Shown here piece after piece: positions 40,559 to 51,479 of a stretch of 64,000 nucleotides of DNA (position 1 is the stretch's first letter; each line of letters opens with the position of its first letter). Position numbers and translations under genes: made by a program. The stretch is from contig BROE01000013.1 of assembly GCA_036571765.1 (NCBI GenBank), positions 15,643,226-15,707,225 on the forward strand, written 5' to 3'. The notes beneath the pieces are model-generated. The model saw only the letters and a list, made by a program, of their open reading frames with translations. It searched no databases and had not been told where the DNA came from. The DNA comes from Plecoglossus altivelis. Lineage: Eukaryota; Chordata; Actinopteri; Osmeriformes; Plecoglossidae.

Positions 40559-41215
40559 TCGACAAGGTGTCCACGCTCCACCGCAGTGTGCTGCCTACAC
40601 AGGAGAGAGGAACATGCCTCTGACTAAACATACATGTGCTCTAGGCCAGGAGAAGAGTGGACAACCAACACCAGTCTCGTTGGTCTCAATGTCTCCTACA
40701 GGGAAAACTGTGTTTTCCCTCCATTATCTCATTACATAAGTTTCATATGTGTTTGATCATTATCATGTTAGCCAGGTGCTTGTTTCCTCTCATAGTCATA
40801 GAGCAATGATACATGTTGGGAACATTTCTATGGACACGAGAAGTCTGGTCTGAAGGCTCGCTTTGTTTTCTTTTTTTTCTTTCGTTTTTTTTTTTTTTCC
40901 AACAAAGAAGGATGTTTGTTTCCAGGTATCTGTAGGAGGATCTGAATGTAGCGTTGTCACACAAAGGGGGTCATAGGCTGTAGATAAACAACAAAGGCAG
41001 ACAAGGGTGAGATTAATCGTATTTCTTGCAAAACTGACAAAATTCAAGTCAATTCTGTTTGTTATGTTATTGTCACCAGTATTGAGATAAATGGAGTGAG
41101 GTTAAAATAAGAAGGCACAGAAAATAGATGTATAAGAACGTAGAATAAATGTATCCGAGGCATGCATACAAATACTGTTCCTCTAAAGTGCATTAGTTAC
41201 AGCCAAATACTAGTC

Positions 41216-41221
41216 TTTAAT
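41216..41221 (-). terminator. calca: Possible ATTAAA poly(A) signal for the CGRP form
   Basis: ATTAAA on the minus strand lies 86 bp past the CGRP stop. Mammalian CGRP mRNAs have a further non-coding exon, so this may be unused and the true 3' end could lie toward 40370, where another ATTAAA occurs on this strand. Confidence 0.3.
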
Positions 41222-41306
41222 CAAGGAAAATGTAAGAAAGAGATGTGTGCAAGAAGGAAAAACAGATCATCATACCAAAATCATACCAAGTCCCAGAACA
41301 GCCTTT

Positions 41307-41466
41307 TCACATGGGGATATCTCTCCTTCGTCGTCCGAACGCCTTGGCGCCCACGTTAGTGGGAACGAACTTGCTGCTGCCCATCCCCCCCGATCGACTG
41401 AGGAAGTCAGCTAAGCGGTGGGTCACACAGGTGGCCGTGTTGCACGCACGCTTTTGGGCAGTCACA
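41307..41466 (-). CDS. calca: calca exon 5: CGRP-specific coding exon
   Basis: The acceptor CTCATCGCAG is followed by SVTAQKR, then a 37-residue CGRP beginning ACNTATCVTHRLADFLSRSG and ending KFVPTNVGAKAF. GRRRR and DIPM follow, with TGA at 41309-41307. Cys2, Cys7 and the amidation Gly are intact. Lys at position 26 is noted as less usual than Asn in my recollection of vertebrate CGRPs. Confidence 0.95.
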
Positions 41467-43924
41467 CTGCGATGAGGAGGGGAAAGTAGACGTCAAGACT
41501 GGAGGACCAACACACACACAAACACACACTGGTCCAACTGGCAATGAATTAAGAAATACAAATAATTATTACTTAAACCATCAGATGAATTCTCTGTGAA
41601 CATCACACGCAACTTACCTTTACTTAGTTGAGAGATTAATTTAGTGATTATGTCACTTAGACAGTGTATCTAAATGTATCGTTCAACGTTTTTACTTTTG
41701 ATATACATAACAGGGAAAACAAATTCAAGTATAAAAATAAGTTTATTAAACAAGAAGCACAGTCACAGGTGAAAGTATGGATTAATTGTTTTGATTCATT
41801 TAACTGTCCAAAATTAAAGAAAATTCTGCTTCTACTAATATCAAATTCTCTGTCAAATAAATTCAACAACAGAAAATGCAACCAGGGTTCTTTGGCAGTC
41901 AGTCAAGCAAGCAGGTTCCACATGCATCAGCAATCTCAATCATGATGAAACTGGATGGGATGAGGGGGTGTAGCTAAATTAACTAGGAGAGCATGGAGGA
42001 GGGGGAGGAGGAGGAGGAGGAGGAGAGGGAGAGGAGGAGGGGGAGAAGGGAGACTGCCGCTCAGGCGCGATCGAAGGAGTCTCCATAGCTTGCATAGTGT
42101 TCAGGCAGACTACGCTTCTTGCCAGGCGTGCCAGCCCCAACGTTGGTGTGTGGGTACGTCTGGAGTTTGTGAAGCTCCTGGGACAGTTTGCCCAACACGC
42201 AGGTGCTGAGGTTGGAGCAGCGCTTGGACATGGGTCTATCCAGGCTGTTGGAGAGAGAGACACAGACATGCAGACAGGCTCATGGTAACCATGCAGTCGC
42301 ATCCTGATCAGAACATCGTTCGCATGCTCTCAATGCATACTCTCTGCTCATGCAGTCGTACCTTGTCCAAGTAAAGCCATGCTACCAAGTTCAACTAAGG
42401 AATTAGTCAAATACAACCCAATTCAGGTTTTATACAATAGAAAAAAACAACTCAATAAGTCATGCCTCAATTATTTATCAGCTGTTTCAGTTTTGTTTCA
42501 GCATTCAGTCATGCTTTCCATTCCTGTATTGTAGCAGAACAAATCATGCGAACATTCTTGCATCAATGAAAATTGTTCAAATTCAGAACATTCCAATGCG
42601 GGCTTGTTAAGGAAATAGATTCAATGATATACAACTGCAATTCATGCATGAAAAGTAGATTATGACAGAGAATAGATTTTAATAAATAACTTTCTAAGAC
42701 GATACCTGTTGTCTTTTAACAAACAGCCAACTTGGAGCTATTGGAGGCTCAGCGCTTATTTTGTTTGACAAAAGAATATGAGGTTACATGTTTTACATAA
42801 AAGGCAATGTGAAATTCATATTTAAGTGTCCACTGGGAATCCTGGAAAGTAAGATGTGAGTTAATTGGATGTGAGAAGTGTCATGTACCTGTTTTCATCA
42901 GTGTTGACTTGCTGGTCAAGCTCCTCTGAAGTCATTTGAACAAACTCCTTGACAATAGCGTTGAGTAGCCTTCGGGCCTCATAGTCGGTTAGTGTGACGC
43001 CCTCCGACATGGTTTCCAGACCAGTTCTGGAGACACATCGTCGATTAGGTTGATCAGACTGGCAGCGGTTCAGTACTGGGTTAAAAATAGTATGGCTCAG
43101 ACTAAAAGCCATTGCCTCATGCTTTAAGGGATGCAAGCCAAACCCAAAACAATCTGCTAAAAGTGTTCCTTTTAAGAGCTGACAGGTGGCCAAGTTTAGC
43201 TTTATGACTAAATCAATATTGTAGTAAGACTGGTAACCAAGGTCTTTCCAAATGAAATTTTAAACATTTTCAGTATAACAACCGTATTAAAATATAGGCA
43301 TGAGCAGTTGTAATCATCTCAACACATTACTGTCTCGTTAAATTGGATTGTGTCCAATTGGAAGATCACCAGGTGCAAATTTGAAGAAAAAAAAACTACA
43401 TTGGTCCTTTATTTAATTTTTGTAATTAGTTAAAGGACCTTAAGGAGTTTGTTCTTAAAGTTTATATTTCTGTTGCTATCATGATATGTAAATGCACATA
43501 TAGGGCATATTTAATCACTGTTACACAACAATCATTGGCAGAAATATGGAATTGCATCTCTTTCAATTATATTAAAGTTATAGCTTCAATTTTGTTGTAC
43601 GGCTGTGCAATCCCAATAAAGCTTCTATTCTATTATATATCACATCTACTTTATTCACTTCATTCTTAATTTAAATATCAAATGTTGCTGGGATGAGAAT
43701 GTAGCTTTCCCAGATGCCAGACTTGTGGCTAACTGGACATAACATATAGAAAATATGTCAAGTATCTGTATCAACACAGTTCAGAAGCAGAAGAGACTTT
43801 GTGGTGTGTTCCTGTGTGTGTGAAGCAGCAAGGCTCACCTGGCAGGGGCTGCGTGTGAGCTGTACATCTGACACATGACCAGGGTGCAGGCAAGGAGCAG
43901 GGCAGAGAGTCTCAGAATAACCAT
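41307..43924 (-). CDS. calca: Calcitonin / CGRP prohormone gene (alternatively spliced)
   Basis: The gene encodes secreted peptide hormones from one gene by alternative splicing. Shared coding exons are 43839-43924 and 42889-43026. The calcitonin form adds 42061-42244 (135 aa precursor); the CGRP form adds 41307-41466 (127 aa). All junctions are GT-AG and in phase: each terminal exon completes an AG|N serine codon. The signal peptide is MVILRLSALLLACTLVMCQM onward. The calcitonin precursor has KR before and GKKR after a 32-residue peptide (residues 84-115) with Cys1-Cys7 and a C-terminal proline amide. The CGRP precursor has KR before and GRRRR after a 37-residue peptide (82-118) with Cys2-Cys7 and a C-terminal Phe amide. 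In vertebrates calcitonin lowers plasma calcium, and CGRP is a neuropeptide and vasodilator. Start choice rests on the CACCATGG context and the signal peptide. The symbol assumes the calca/calcb-type family member at this conserved locus. Confidence 0.96.
41742..41747 (-). terminator. calca: Poly(A) signal for the calcitonin form
   Basis: AATAAA on the minus strand lies about 315 bp downstream of the calcitonin stop codon and 276 bp before the CGRP exon. It is the position expected for cleavage of the exon 4-terminated mRNA. Confidence 0.6.
42061..42244 (-). CDS. calca: calca exon 4: calcitonin-specific terminal exon
   Basis: The acceptor CTCTCCAACAG is followed by LDRPMSKR, then calcitonin starting CSNLSTCVLGKLSQELHKLQ and ending TYPHTNVGAGTP. 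GKKR and a 16-residue C-terminal peptide (SLPEHYASYGDSFDRA) follow. The stop TGA is at 42063-42061. The hormone matches the fish-type calcitonin closely; position 24 is His where I recall Arg in salmon and eel. TGCATG motifs lie just upstream in the intron. Confidence 0.95.
42267..42648 (-). promoter_or_regulatory. TGCATG cluster upstream of the calcitonin exon
   Basis: On the transcribed strand TGCATG occurs at 42272-42267 (23 bases above the exon), 42295-42290, 42354-42349 and 42648-42643. A fifth copy lies in the calcitonin 3' UTR at 41926-41921. RBFOX proteins bind UGCAUG and are known to repress the calcitonin exon of mammalian CALCA. Confidence 0.6.
42889..43026 (-). CDS. calca: calca exon 3: shared N-terminal propeptide
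   Basis: 138 bases, phase-preserving, coding TGLETMSEGVTLTDYEARRL and the rest of the shared propeptide (residues 29-74). It includes the family-typical acidic EFVQMTSEELDQQ stretch. The acceptor is GTGTCTCCAG and the donor AACAG|GTACAT. A second in-frame ATG inside this exon is not the start because the signal peptide lies in exon 2. Confidence 0.95.
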
Positions 43925-43930
43925 GGTGCC
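43839..43930 (-). CDS. calca: calca exon 2: start codon and signal peptide
   Basis: The acceptor TTTCTGCAG precedes GGCACC and the start ATG at 43924-43922. The exon codes residues 1-28 and two bases of residue 29. The hydrophobic core is LRLSALLLACTLVMC, and cleavage is expected near SSHAAPAR. It ends at a GTGAGC donor. Coding begins at 43924; 43925-43930 is 5' UTR. Confidence 0.95.
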
Positions 43931-44661
43931 CTGCAGAAACACAGCACACATCCCAGCCAGGCTTGAACACACACACCGACATCCACATTTCCCAACAACA
44001 TGCTCTGTATCCCGTTTGGCCCGTAAACTTTGGAATTCTGCCACAATTGATTTCTCTCTGAAACCACCCAGAGAAGTTTCAGACGGGTTTCCCTCTCTCA
44101 ACACGCAGGTTCATCCATTCCTTCATGAGTGTTGAACTCCATTATGCTCTCTCTCTCTCGCTCACGCTCTCTCTTTCTGTCCCAAAGCTTTATCAATTGT
44201 CCTCTTTTTCCTGACTGTTGAGTCTAACAAGTAGCGCCACAAGCTCATGCGGTACTGTCACAGTTAACCATCCACTCACAGGTCCCTGAAGAACTGCAGC
44301 AGAGCTGGGCTTGGCTCAGCCGTGTAGACACAGTGAGGCGGAGGAAGAGGCAGCATTAGAGATATTATCTTTCTAAGGAGCCCCTGGCAGCGACCACCAC
44401 AGCAGCTCCCTGCATTAGTGTAATGAGGTGCACAATGCAGCCTCTCACACTAAACACAAGTACTCTATCTACCCTTGAAAAGTCAGACCAACTGCATCTT
44501 TTTCCTGTTAAAGCACTGAGGGCCAGTGACCCAAGTAAAGTTAATGGCTTCCAATTCAATAGCTTCAGATGACATTGCTACAGTAGAATACAGTGGTGAC
44601 AACACCTCGTGACAGACAATAATGTTCTAGAACAATTTAGTCGAAGAACGTATCTACTCAC

Positions 44662-44737
44662 CAAAGCTAATATGTCTTCTGCTGAAGAGAGATTAAATGA
44701 GTTGACTTCAAGTTTTGGACCAACTTGTGAATCTGTT
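44662..44737 (-). other. calca: calca exon 1 (non-coding), predicted
   Basis: About 30 bp downstream of a minus-strand TATATAAA box the sequence runs to a strong donor (TTTG|GTGAGTAG) at 44662. No start codon in a useful frame is needed, because family members have a non-coding exon 1. The transcription start near 44737 is inferred from TATA spacing. Confidence 0.65.
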
Positions 44738-44759
44738 GCATTCTGCCACAATGCAGAGG

Positions 44760-44874
44760 TTTATATATCTCCCACTGGGGGCTCTGTGTGAAATGAGTAG
44801 GTGTTTAATTATATCCTCCTGACCAATCAGAACACAAAGCTCAACCCACCAGCCAATGGTGATCTCTCCATTGG
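44760..44874 (-). promoter_or_regulatory. calca: calca promoter: TATA box with three CCAAT boxes
   Basis: On the minus strand TATATAAA sits at 44767-44760. Upstream are an ATTGG (inverted CCAAT) at 44827-44823, a second at 44857-44853, and a direct CCAAT at 44874-44870. NF-Y-type boxes plus TATA fit a tightly regulated tissue-specific promoter. Confidence 0.65.
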
Positions 44875-47800
44875 CTACGACAAACCAGTAAAGGACATAG
44901 TACACAAAATACGTCAATGTACGGTCACAAAAATGCCCCATTCACAAAAACCAGCTCATTTGCTCCATTTTGTATCACAATTTGCAATGAGGTCATTCTT
45001 TAAAATAGAAAGTAGCCGAACCAGCAGACAATGAGGAATTCAGAATTTGTCATATGTATTCATCAAAAGTCTTAAATGTGGTTCAGTGCTTGGTGTTTTG
45101 ACAATAAACTCATAAAAGTATGAGCATTAGGTTTGCTGGCAGAGCCCTCTACTGAGCAAACATAACCATGACACTGTTGTACGTGTCTGGCTTGGTGGAG
45201 TACATTCAGTATGCAGGGTCCACAGCCTACAACCAATGCTGTCTCAAACAATCTAGTCATATAAAACTGGACCTACAAGGTTGTTTTTGTGTATAAAACT
45301 TATTTGCGCTAATCCCTTCATATTTTTATCCGTACTCTGATTCGATGTTGGATTTGGTTTAATAAGGTGAGGTTTCATACATTTTTTTGTGAGGGAAATC
45401 AGAATATCGTGTTCCTCCTGGAGCCGTTCTTATTGTATGAAAACACATGTTACTAAAGATCAATATGATCTATCGCCGGGAAGATGATATAGTAAATCAA
45501 CCTTTTTTCTTGTTTGTCACCACAATGCAATCATTTGATCCTCTGTCAGTTCAATAATCCTTCTTTGAATTCCATACCTCTGCCACCCTTGTGAACTGGC
45601 TTCCCCCATGTAATCAATGGCGTGTCTGCCAATGTTCTGGCCAGTTCCTCCCAGCCAATTACTGGACTGCTGTTCCAGGGGCATCATCTGATTCCCCTTA
45701 CTTTACATTATTGGGTGAGGCATCGTAAAGCATCCCGCCCAGGACTCTGCTCCTGCGTCACAGAGGAGCCCCATTAGTGTGGATGAGCCTTTTAGTGCTA
45801 TTGAACCGAGTGCAGATCCTATGACGGAGCCACTAAATCAGGGGAATTGGACAGAGCGGAGGTCCATCCCTCTCAGCACTCCCCAGCCGTCGGAAACACA
45901 GAGTGTGTTGGTGAACAGGCTCGCCTCATTATAATGAATGGCAACTTCCGGAAAGGAAAAAGTCATAGTGTACGTGTGCACGTATACCGGACCATGAGTC
46001 TAAAAACGGTCTTGTACGCTTGCGACTCAAGTATTCTTGGCTTGAAACTTTCCAGTCGATACAGCAACCTTTTGGGTCCGGTGTTATCCCGGTCCCTCAC
46101 GCTGCATCAACTTTGTGTAAGAGACCTCTTCAGACAGATAATCATTCACCTCATCTGGATGGAGAGGAAAAGAACATTGAAACACTTGACATGTGACATT
46201 ATGTATCGTGAGGCACAGGGAACTGAAGCAGATAGCCCAGTAACTACCCAGGAAGTTACAAGATGGATTCAAATTAGGCAGATTTGTAGGTTCATTTATG
46301 GTGAACAGCAAGAATATTTGTTCCAGAAAAAAAATGTATTTTCCAAATATGTTCTCTTCAGTCTAATGCAGTTTCGTATGAGATAACCACTCAGCTTAGT
46401 GCTTCGCTGCTTAGCGAGAGTGTTTCGTTCCGTCAAGGCGGAAGGTTTGCACACCTGGTGTTGGTGTTGGCATAGGGATTACCGGGGCTCTGACCTGTCA
46501 CTGCCTTGTCCGGTCAGTGTGGCTGCTGGTTAGTAGCATCTCATCTAGGATTGGCTCGGACAGAAACACGCACGTTTGCGCTCCAAGGAGAAGCAGGTGC
46601 ATTTGGACATTAGGAAATCAGATCTAATCTCCAGATGTTATCATCAATCAGTCTCTCGATGTTCCATTTGATGGAATCAACTGTGACCACCACAACTGTG
46701 ATTTCCAGCATGTGATTGTAAGACTACTTTTAGTTACTTTAGCTGCTGGATGCATGATTTGCCTCCAGAATAGTTGCTGCACCTTGGGAATTGCCAGGAA
46801 CAACAAGGTTGTTGGGGTAAATCTCCTCATTAAGCGACTATAACAAATTGCCATGACTAGAATGGGTGGGAAAAGGGCGGATAGCAGGATTTGGACAAAC
46901 TGGCAGCTGCCTCCACAGGAGCAGAGGGGTAAACATGAATCAATAGTAATGAGGAGAACAACACCATGAAAACACATCTAACTTCACTGAGAAGATGACA
47001 TTATAGTCCTTGGAGATTTGAATTCGCATTACGCTGTAAGGGAACGGTCACATAAGGCTCTCTCTTACTAAACTTAAGAAGGCTCTCTCGGTACTAATAG
47101 GAACAGCACAGCGGGCAATCTGACCTGGACAGACATGTTCAGTGCATGTGGGCATGAAAATAACCTTTTCTTCTCCGCTCTGGTAGATCAATACCGATGC
47201 CATTTGAGAAAGCCATTTGAGTCATAATGGTTTGTTATTTTTGAGGAGACCTACTGGTCCATTTTGTTTTGTTCAAAGGGTCATATACTGGCTACTCTCT
47301 GAGCGCACATTTTTTGTAGTGCTGTGTTAGGTTTAAAAGGGAGAGTCACCAGCCTAAAAACAATCAGAATTGGATTGACCTCTGCTATTCCTCACACTTT
47401 ATTACATATAAAATGAAAGGAGAACTTTATGACTTTCAGGGAGTGTGTCTCACACAAGCTCAAATCTCTTATTCACCCCAACCACAAAGGCAGCAGATAG
47501 ATTTTCCCACTCAACTCATACAGACGTTATCTCTTGTCCATCTCTACTGCCACCCGCAGGTTGCACAAGAGACTGCGGATGGAATGTGACATGGAACATT
47601 GTAATGTCTTGATAGAAAATGTAGCCAAATTGAGCTCTGGGTCAAACTACAGCGCAAAAACCTTGAGCAAGAGCCCCTTAAAAACACCCATGGGCCTTAA
47701 TTATTCTACCGTTTGTCTACTGAGAATGTCATTGAGGCTAACAACATGGAAACCTGCTAAATGAATGATAGCCATCATACTTACATAAGGTAATACACAG

Positions 47801-48270
47801 TCCAGAGGTATGTTTAGGGGCATGACCCAGACAGACATGTGAAGCACAACAATGCAGGTCAGAAATGTGTGACATGACCCAACCTTCTGGGCTGACTTTA
47901 GGCAGCCCAAAACAACTCCCGACTAGGCCAAAGTTTAATTCCTTTCAGACGACTCAATTTTACATTCCCAAACCCTAAATTCTCATTTATTTATTTTTTT
48001 ACATCTGAAATATATGTTTGATTGACCGTATATATTCACATTATTAAGACGTTCAGTGTTTACAATGCACACTTCCATGTATACAGTTGAAGAACATCAG
48101 TCTTGATTGTGATTTTTGAAGATAAGGACGTGCTCGTGATTCACAGTCGTTTTTCTACAATGTACACAAATGATAAAGAATTGGAAACAATCAATTGGAC
48201 ATATGATTCACAGAAAGCGATGGATCAGGATCAGACATGGGTAAAGTTCATTCACGGTTATGGTCCCATT
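44875..48270. other. Intergenic DNA between the calca promoter and CYP2R1
   Basis: Divergent promoters face away from this 3.4-kb stretch. A 179-codon plus-strand frame (45847-46386) has no recognisable domain or splice support and is probably chance. No repeat family or RNA gene is recognised. Confidence 0.55.
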
Positions 48271-48280
48271 TGAACCTTCA

Positions 48281-48315
48281 GCCAATCTTTGTGTTGTAGA
48301 GGCGGGGGATAAAAA
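48281..48315 (+). promoter_or_regulatory. cyp2r1: CYP2R1 core promoter elements
   Basis: GCCAAT at 48281-48286, a GC-rich AGGCGGGGGA at 48300-48309, and a TATA variant GGATAAAAA at 48307-48315. This predicts a start near 48340 and a 5' UTR of roughly 55-60 bases before the ATG at 48397. Confidence 0.55.
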
Positions 48316-48396
48316 CCGTGCAAGATGATAGTCAGCAGCCGCCAGACGTCTTTTTGCAGGAGAGATTCGACAAGAGAGGAAAACTTCTGATACACC

Positions 48397-48633
48397 ATGG
48401 TATCGATTAGACTCCCAATTCTAGCGCCGGTGTCGTATGAACATGCCGTCTTTAGTTTTAGTGGTCTTTTTATTGCTATTTTATTTCTTCTGCTGGTTCG
48501 TCAGCTGCTCAGACAGAGAAGACCTAAAGGATTCCCTCCTGGTCCATCACCGATTCCTATTATAGGGAACATTCTGTCTCTCGCCACGGAACCGCACGTC
48601 TTTCTGAGGAAACAGAGTGCTGTCCATGGACCG
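48397..48633 (+). CDS. cyp2r1: cyp2r1 exon 1
   Basis: Residues 1-79: lumenal N-terminus, membrane anchor, basic patch and proline hinge. It ends in phase 0 at HGP|GTAAGT. The frame stays open through part of the intron but departs from the family there. Confidence 0.95.
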
Positions 48634-50734
48634 GTAAGTCACCAAATTTATACTTCAAAATGTAAATCACAACGTCTATTGTTTCCATGTAGCATTATCT
48701 ATTCAACTATGAGAGTTTATTGAAATAGGATGGTATTAAGTTTGTTCAAAAGTATGTTGCGACTCTCAAAACACTCCGCGGGCGCACGGACGCACGCTCT
48801 CCAACATACCCCAACACAGTGATCAGAACACGAAAGTTTATCAAGGTACCGTCGATGGACAGTCTTGCCCTTGTGCTTTGCGTCAGACAGAATTTCGTGA
48901 ACAAAAGAGTAGGCTTTCTGCTGCGTTCCCAGGGTTTCGAAGAATGCCCAAGAAGCGCTGAGTCAGCCTGCCCCAGTAACAGTCTTGCTCACTCTCCGTA
49001 CCTAACAAGAACATTGTGTCATATACAAAAGGGCGTCTGTTCCTCTGAAGAAATTGTTTGAGAAAATAAATAATGTGCAAAGAAACAATGTGCAAACAGA
49101 CAACAATTACTTCAACATTCACTTTATTGTTATGTTAATTAAAGTTTTTTCTCGTTCAGATCTTCAGTCTTGACTTGGGAGGCATTTCGGCTGTCGTGTT
49201 GAACGGGTATGACGCAGTGAAGGAGTGCCTTTACCATCAAAGCGAGGTCTTTGCCGATCGACCATCCTTGCCTTTATTCATAAAGATGACAAAGATGGGC
49301 GGTAAGACACCTTTCCCCAAAAAGCTTCCACAAGCCTTCTCATAAGTCAACTGCAATTACATAAGCTGTCTTTGCTTGTCATTATTGCACCAAGTAGCTT
49401 TCAAGTACATTCCCTACATCAGTTAAACTGAGGCAATCTCTTTGACTCTTTTAGGCCTCCTCAATAGTAAATATGGCAGAGGGTGGATAGAACACCGCAA
49501 GCTGGCTTCCAATACCTTCCGTTACTTTGGCAGTGGCCAAAAGATGTTTGAGAGGAAGATCTCGGAGGAATGCATGTTCTTCGTGGACGCCATGGACGAG
49601 CACAAGGGGAAGTCCTTCAACCCCAAACACCTCGTGACCAACGCAGTTTCCAACATCACCAACCTCATTATCTTCGGCCAGCGCTTCACCTACGACGACG
49701 GGCAGTTCCAGCACATGATCCAGATCTTCAGCGAGAACGTGGAGCTGGCCGTCAGCGGGTGGGCGTTTCTCTACAACGCCTTCCCTTGGATCGAGCTGCT
49801 GCCCTTCGGAAAGCACCAGAAGCTGTTCCACAACGCGGCCGAGGTCTACGACTTTCTGCTAGAGATCATCGAGCGTTTCTCTCAGGGCCGGGTGCAGCAG
49901 GCACCGCGACACTACATAGACGCCTACCTGGATGAGCTGGAGCAGAGCAGAGGAGACCTCGGCTCTTCCTACTCCAGAGAGAACCTGATATACAGCGTGG
50001 GTGAGCTCATCATCGCCGGTACAGAGACCACCACCAACGCCCTGCGCTGGGCCATGCTCTACGTTGCCCTTTATCCCAACATACAAGGTCAGTTCACAGG
50101 CAACCTAATCACAGTCTAAACCCACAAGAGTCCATGATAACCAGATAATTCCAATATTCTGAAGGCACCTTTGCTTGTTTTATTGAGCATCAATCGTTTA
50201 TCTGTTATTTATTTATTATATATCTGTTAAATGTATCTGTTAAATGTATGCGTTAAGTGCCTAACACAAATCGAGATTTACATAGATCGAAACATTTATT
50301 GACGATGATTAGAATCCCAGTCAGCAGGCATGCAGGCCTGTCGTCCACAGTAACATTATACTGACAGTGTTGCTGTCTGTTTGTGTTGCCCCAGAGAGGC
50401 TCCACAAGGAGATTGACACCGTGCTGCAGGGGGGTCGACCCCCCTCGCTGGAAGACAAGCAGAAGATGCCCTACGTGGAGGCGGTGATCCATGAAGTGCT
50501 GCGCTTCTGTAACATCGTCCCCCTGGGGATCTTCCGTGCCACCTCCCAGGATGCCCTGGTCAGCGGGTACTCCATCCCAAAGGGCACCATGGTCATCTCA
50601 AACCTGTACTCGGTCAACTTTGATGAGAAGTACTGGACCGACCCAGAGGTGTTCTCACCTCAGCGGTTCCTGGACAGCAAAGGGAACTTTGTGAGACGGG
50701 AAGCCTTCCTCCCCTTCTCTCTGGGTGAGTTATG

Positions 50735-50786
<52 letters not shown>

Positions 50787-51479
50787 CTCTCTCTCTCCCA
50801 CTCTTCCTCAGTCTCTGTGTGATTACTGATTGTTCTGAACAGCTATGGTTGCTGGCATGAAACTACATTCTCCAGTCATGACCTCATTAGATTTGAAGTC
50901 AGATGTAATAAAGTGGTCTAGATGTGCAATCCTAATCACCACTGTGAGCTCTTAGCGTCTACACTGGAGAGTTGTCCCTTGGGGTCATTACTGACTGTCT
51001 TCATTGCTGAGAGAAAAACAAACTGACAAAGTTAAAACACACCACAACATACCACACCAAAGCTCATTTTTAATAGGGCTAATATCTGCCTGAAAAGAGT
51101 GTCTTACTTCATTGCAAGTTCCCAAACATTCACCCGAAGCTTCTTTAAAAGATGCACTGTTTCTATTGGATCAAGTGATCCTAGTGGGAGTCAGAGAGAA
51201 AAATGGGGATGAGGAAGTCTAGCTTTAGCCAGACAATATGATGTGTGTCTGCGTGTTGTCACATCCAGAGCTGATACCAGAGTGTGTTTCTCCTCAGGGA
51301 GGCGTTGCTGTCTGGGTGAGCAGTTAGCCAGGATGGAGATGTTCCTCTTCTTCACTACCATGCTGCAGAGGTTCCACCTGCAGTTCCCTCCTGGCACCGT
51401 GCCCAGCCTCACCCCCAAACTGGGAATGACCCTTCAACCCCTACCCTACTCCATCTGTGCTGTCCGGAGGCAGCCATGA
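48397..51479 (+). CDS. cyp2r1: CYP2R1, vitamin D 25-hydroxylase (cytochrome P450)
   Basis: Five exons: 48397-48633, 49160-49301, 49455-50087, 50395-50724, 51298-51479, with GT-AG junctions and a continuous frame of 507 codons plus stop, the usual CYP2R1 length. CYP2R1 is a haem monooxygenase of the endoplasmic reticulum that adds the 25-hydroxyl group to vitamin D. Visible features are an N-terminal membrane anchor (residues about 17-37), a basic RQRRPK stop and proline hinge PPGPSPIP (47-54), I-helix AGTETT (314-319), K-helix ExxR (E371, R374), PxRF at 426-429, and haem loop FSLGRRCCLG (445-454) with thiolate Cys452. Segments such as FSLDLGGISAVVLNGYD, TNAVSNITNLIIFG and NAFPWI are characteristic of CYP2R1 within the CYP2 family. 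The start ATG has a CACCATGG context. It is convergent with PDE3B. Confidence 0.97.
49160..49301 (+). CDS. cyp2r1: cyp2r1 exon 2
   Basis: Residues 80-126 plus one base: IFSLDLGGISAVVLNGYDAV through LFIKMTKMG. The acceptor is CTCGTTCAG and the donor GGCG|GTAAGA. It is too short to stand out as an open frame and was placed by family continuity. Confidence 0.95.
49455..50087 (+). CDS. cyp2r1: cyp2r1 exon 3
   Basis: The largest exon, residues 127-337. It includes the substrate-recognition central region, GELIIAGTETTTNALRW of the I-helix, and ends at NIQ with a GTCAGT donor. GC content is visibly higher than in the flanking introns. Strong antisense frames here are shadows. Confidence 0.96.
50395..50724 (+). 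CDS. cyp2r1: cyp2r1 exon 4
   Basis: Residues 338-447. It carries the K-helix EVLR, the beta-sheet GYSIPKGTMVISNLYSV and the PQRF motif, and ends at FSL with a GTGAGT donor. Confidence 0.96.
50737..50798. repeat. (CA)n/(CT)n microsatellite in cyp2r1 intron 4
   Basis: A CA run of over 20 units followed by CT units, beginning 12 bases after the exon 4 donor. Confidence 0.95.
51298..51479 (+). CDS. cyp2r1: cyp2r1 exon 5 (haem loop, C-terminus)
   Basis: Residues 448-507: RRCCLGEQLARMEMFLFF onward, completing the haem loop with Cys452, then the L-helix and the C-terminal PKLGMTLQPLPYSICA. Acceptor TCTCCTCAG; TGA at 51477-51479. Confidence 0.96.

Noticed and set aside
45847..46386. 179-codon plus-strand open frame between calca and CYP2R1
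   Set aside because: No recognisable domain, no signal peptide, no splice context that extends it, and a composition no different from surrounding DNA.
49451..49831. 126-codon minus-strand frame
   Set aside because: Antisense shadow of CYP2R1 exon 3, whose GC-rich third positions suppress stops.
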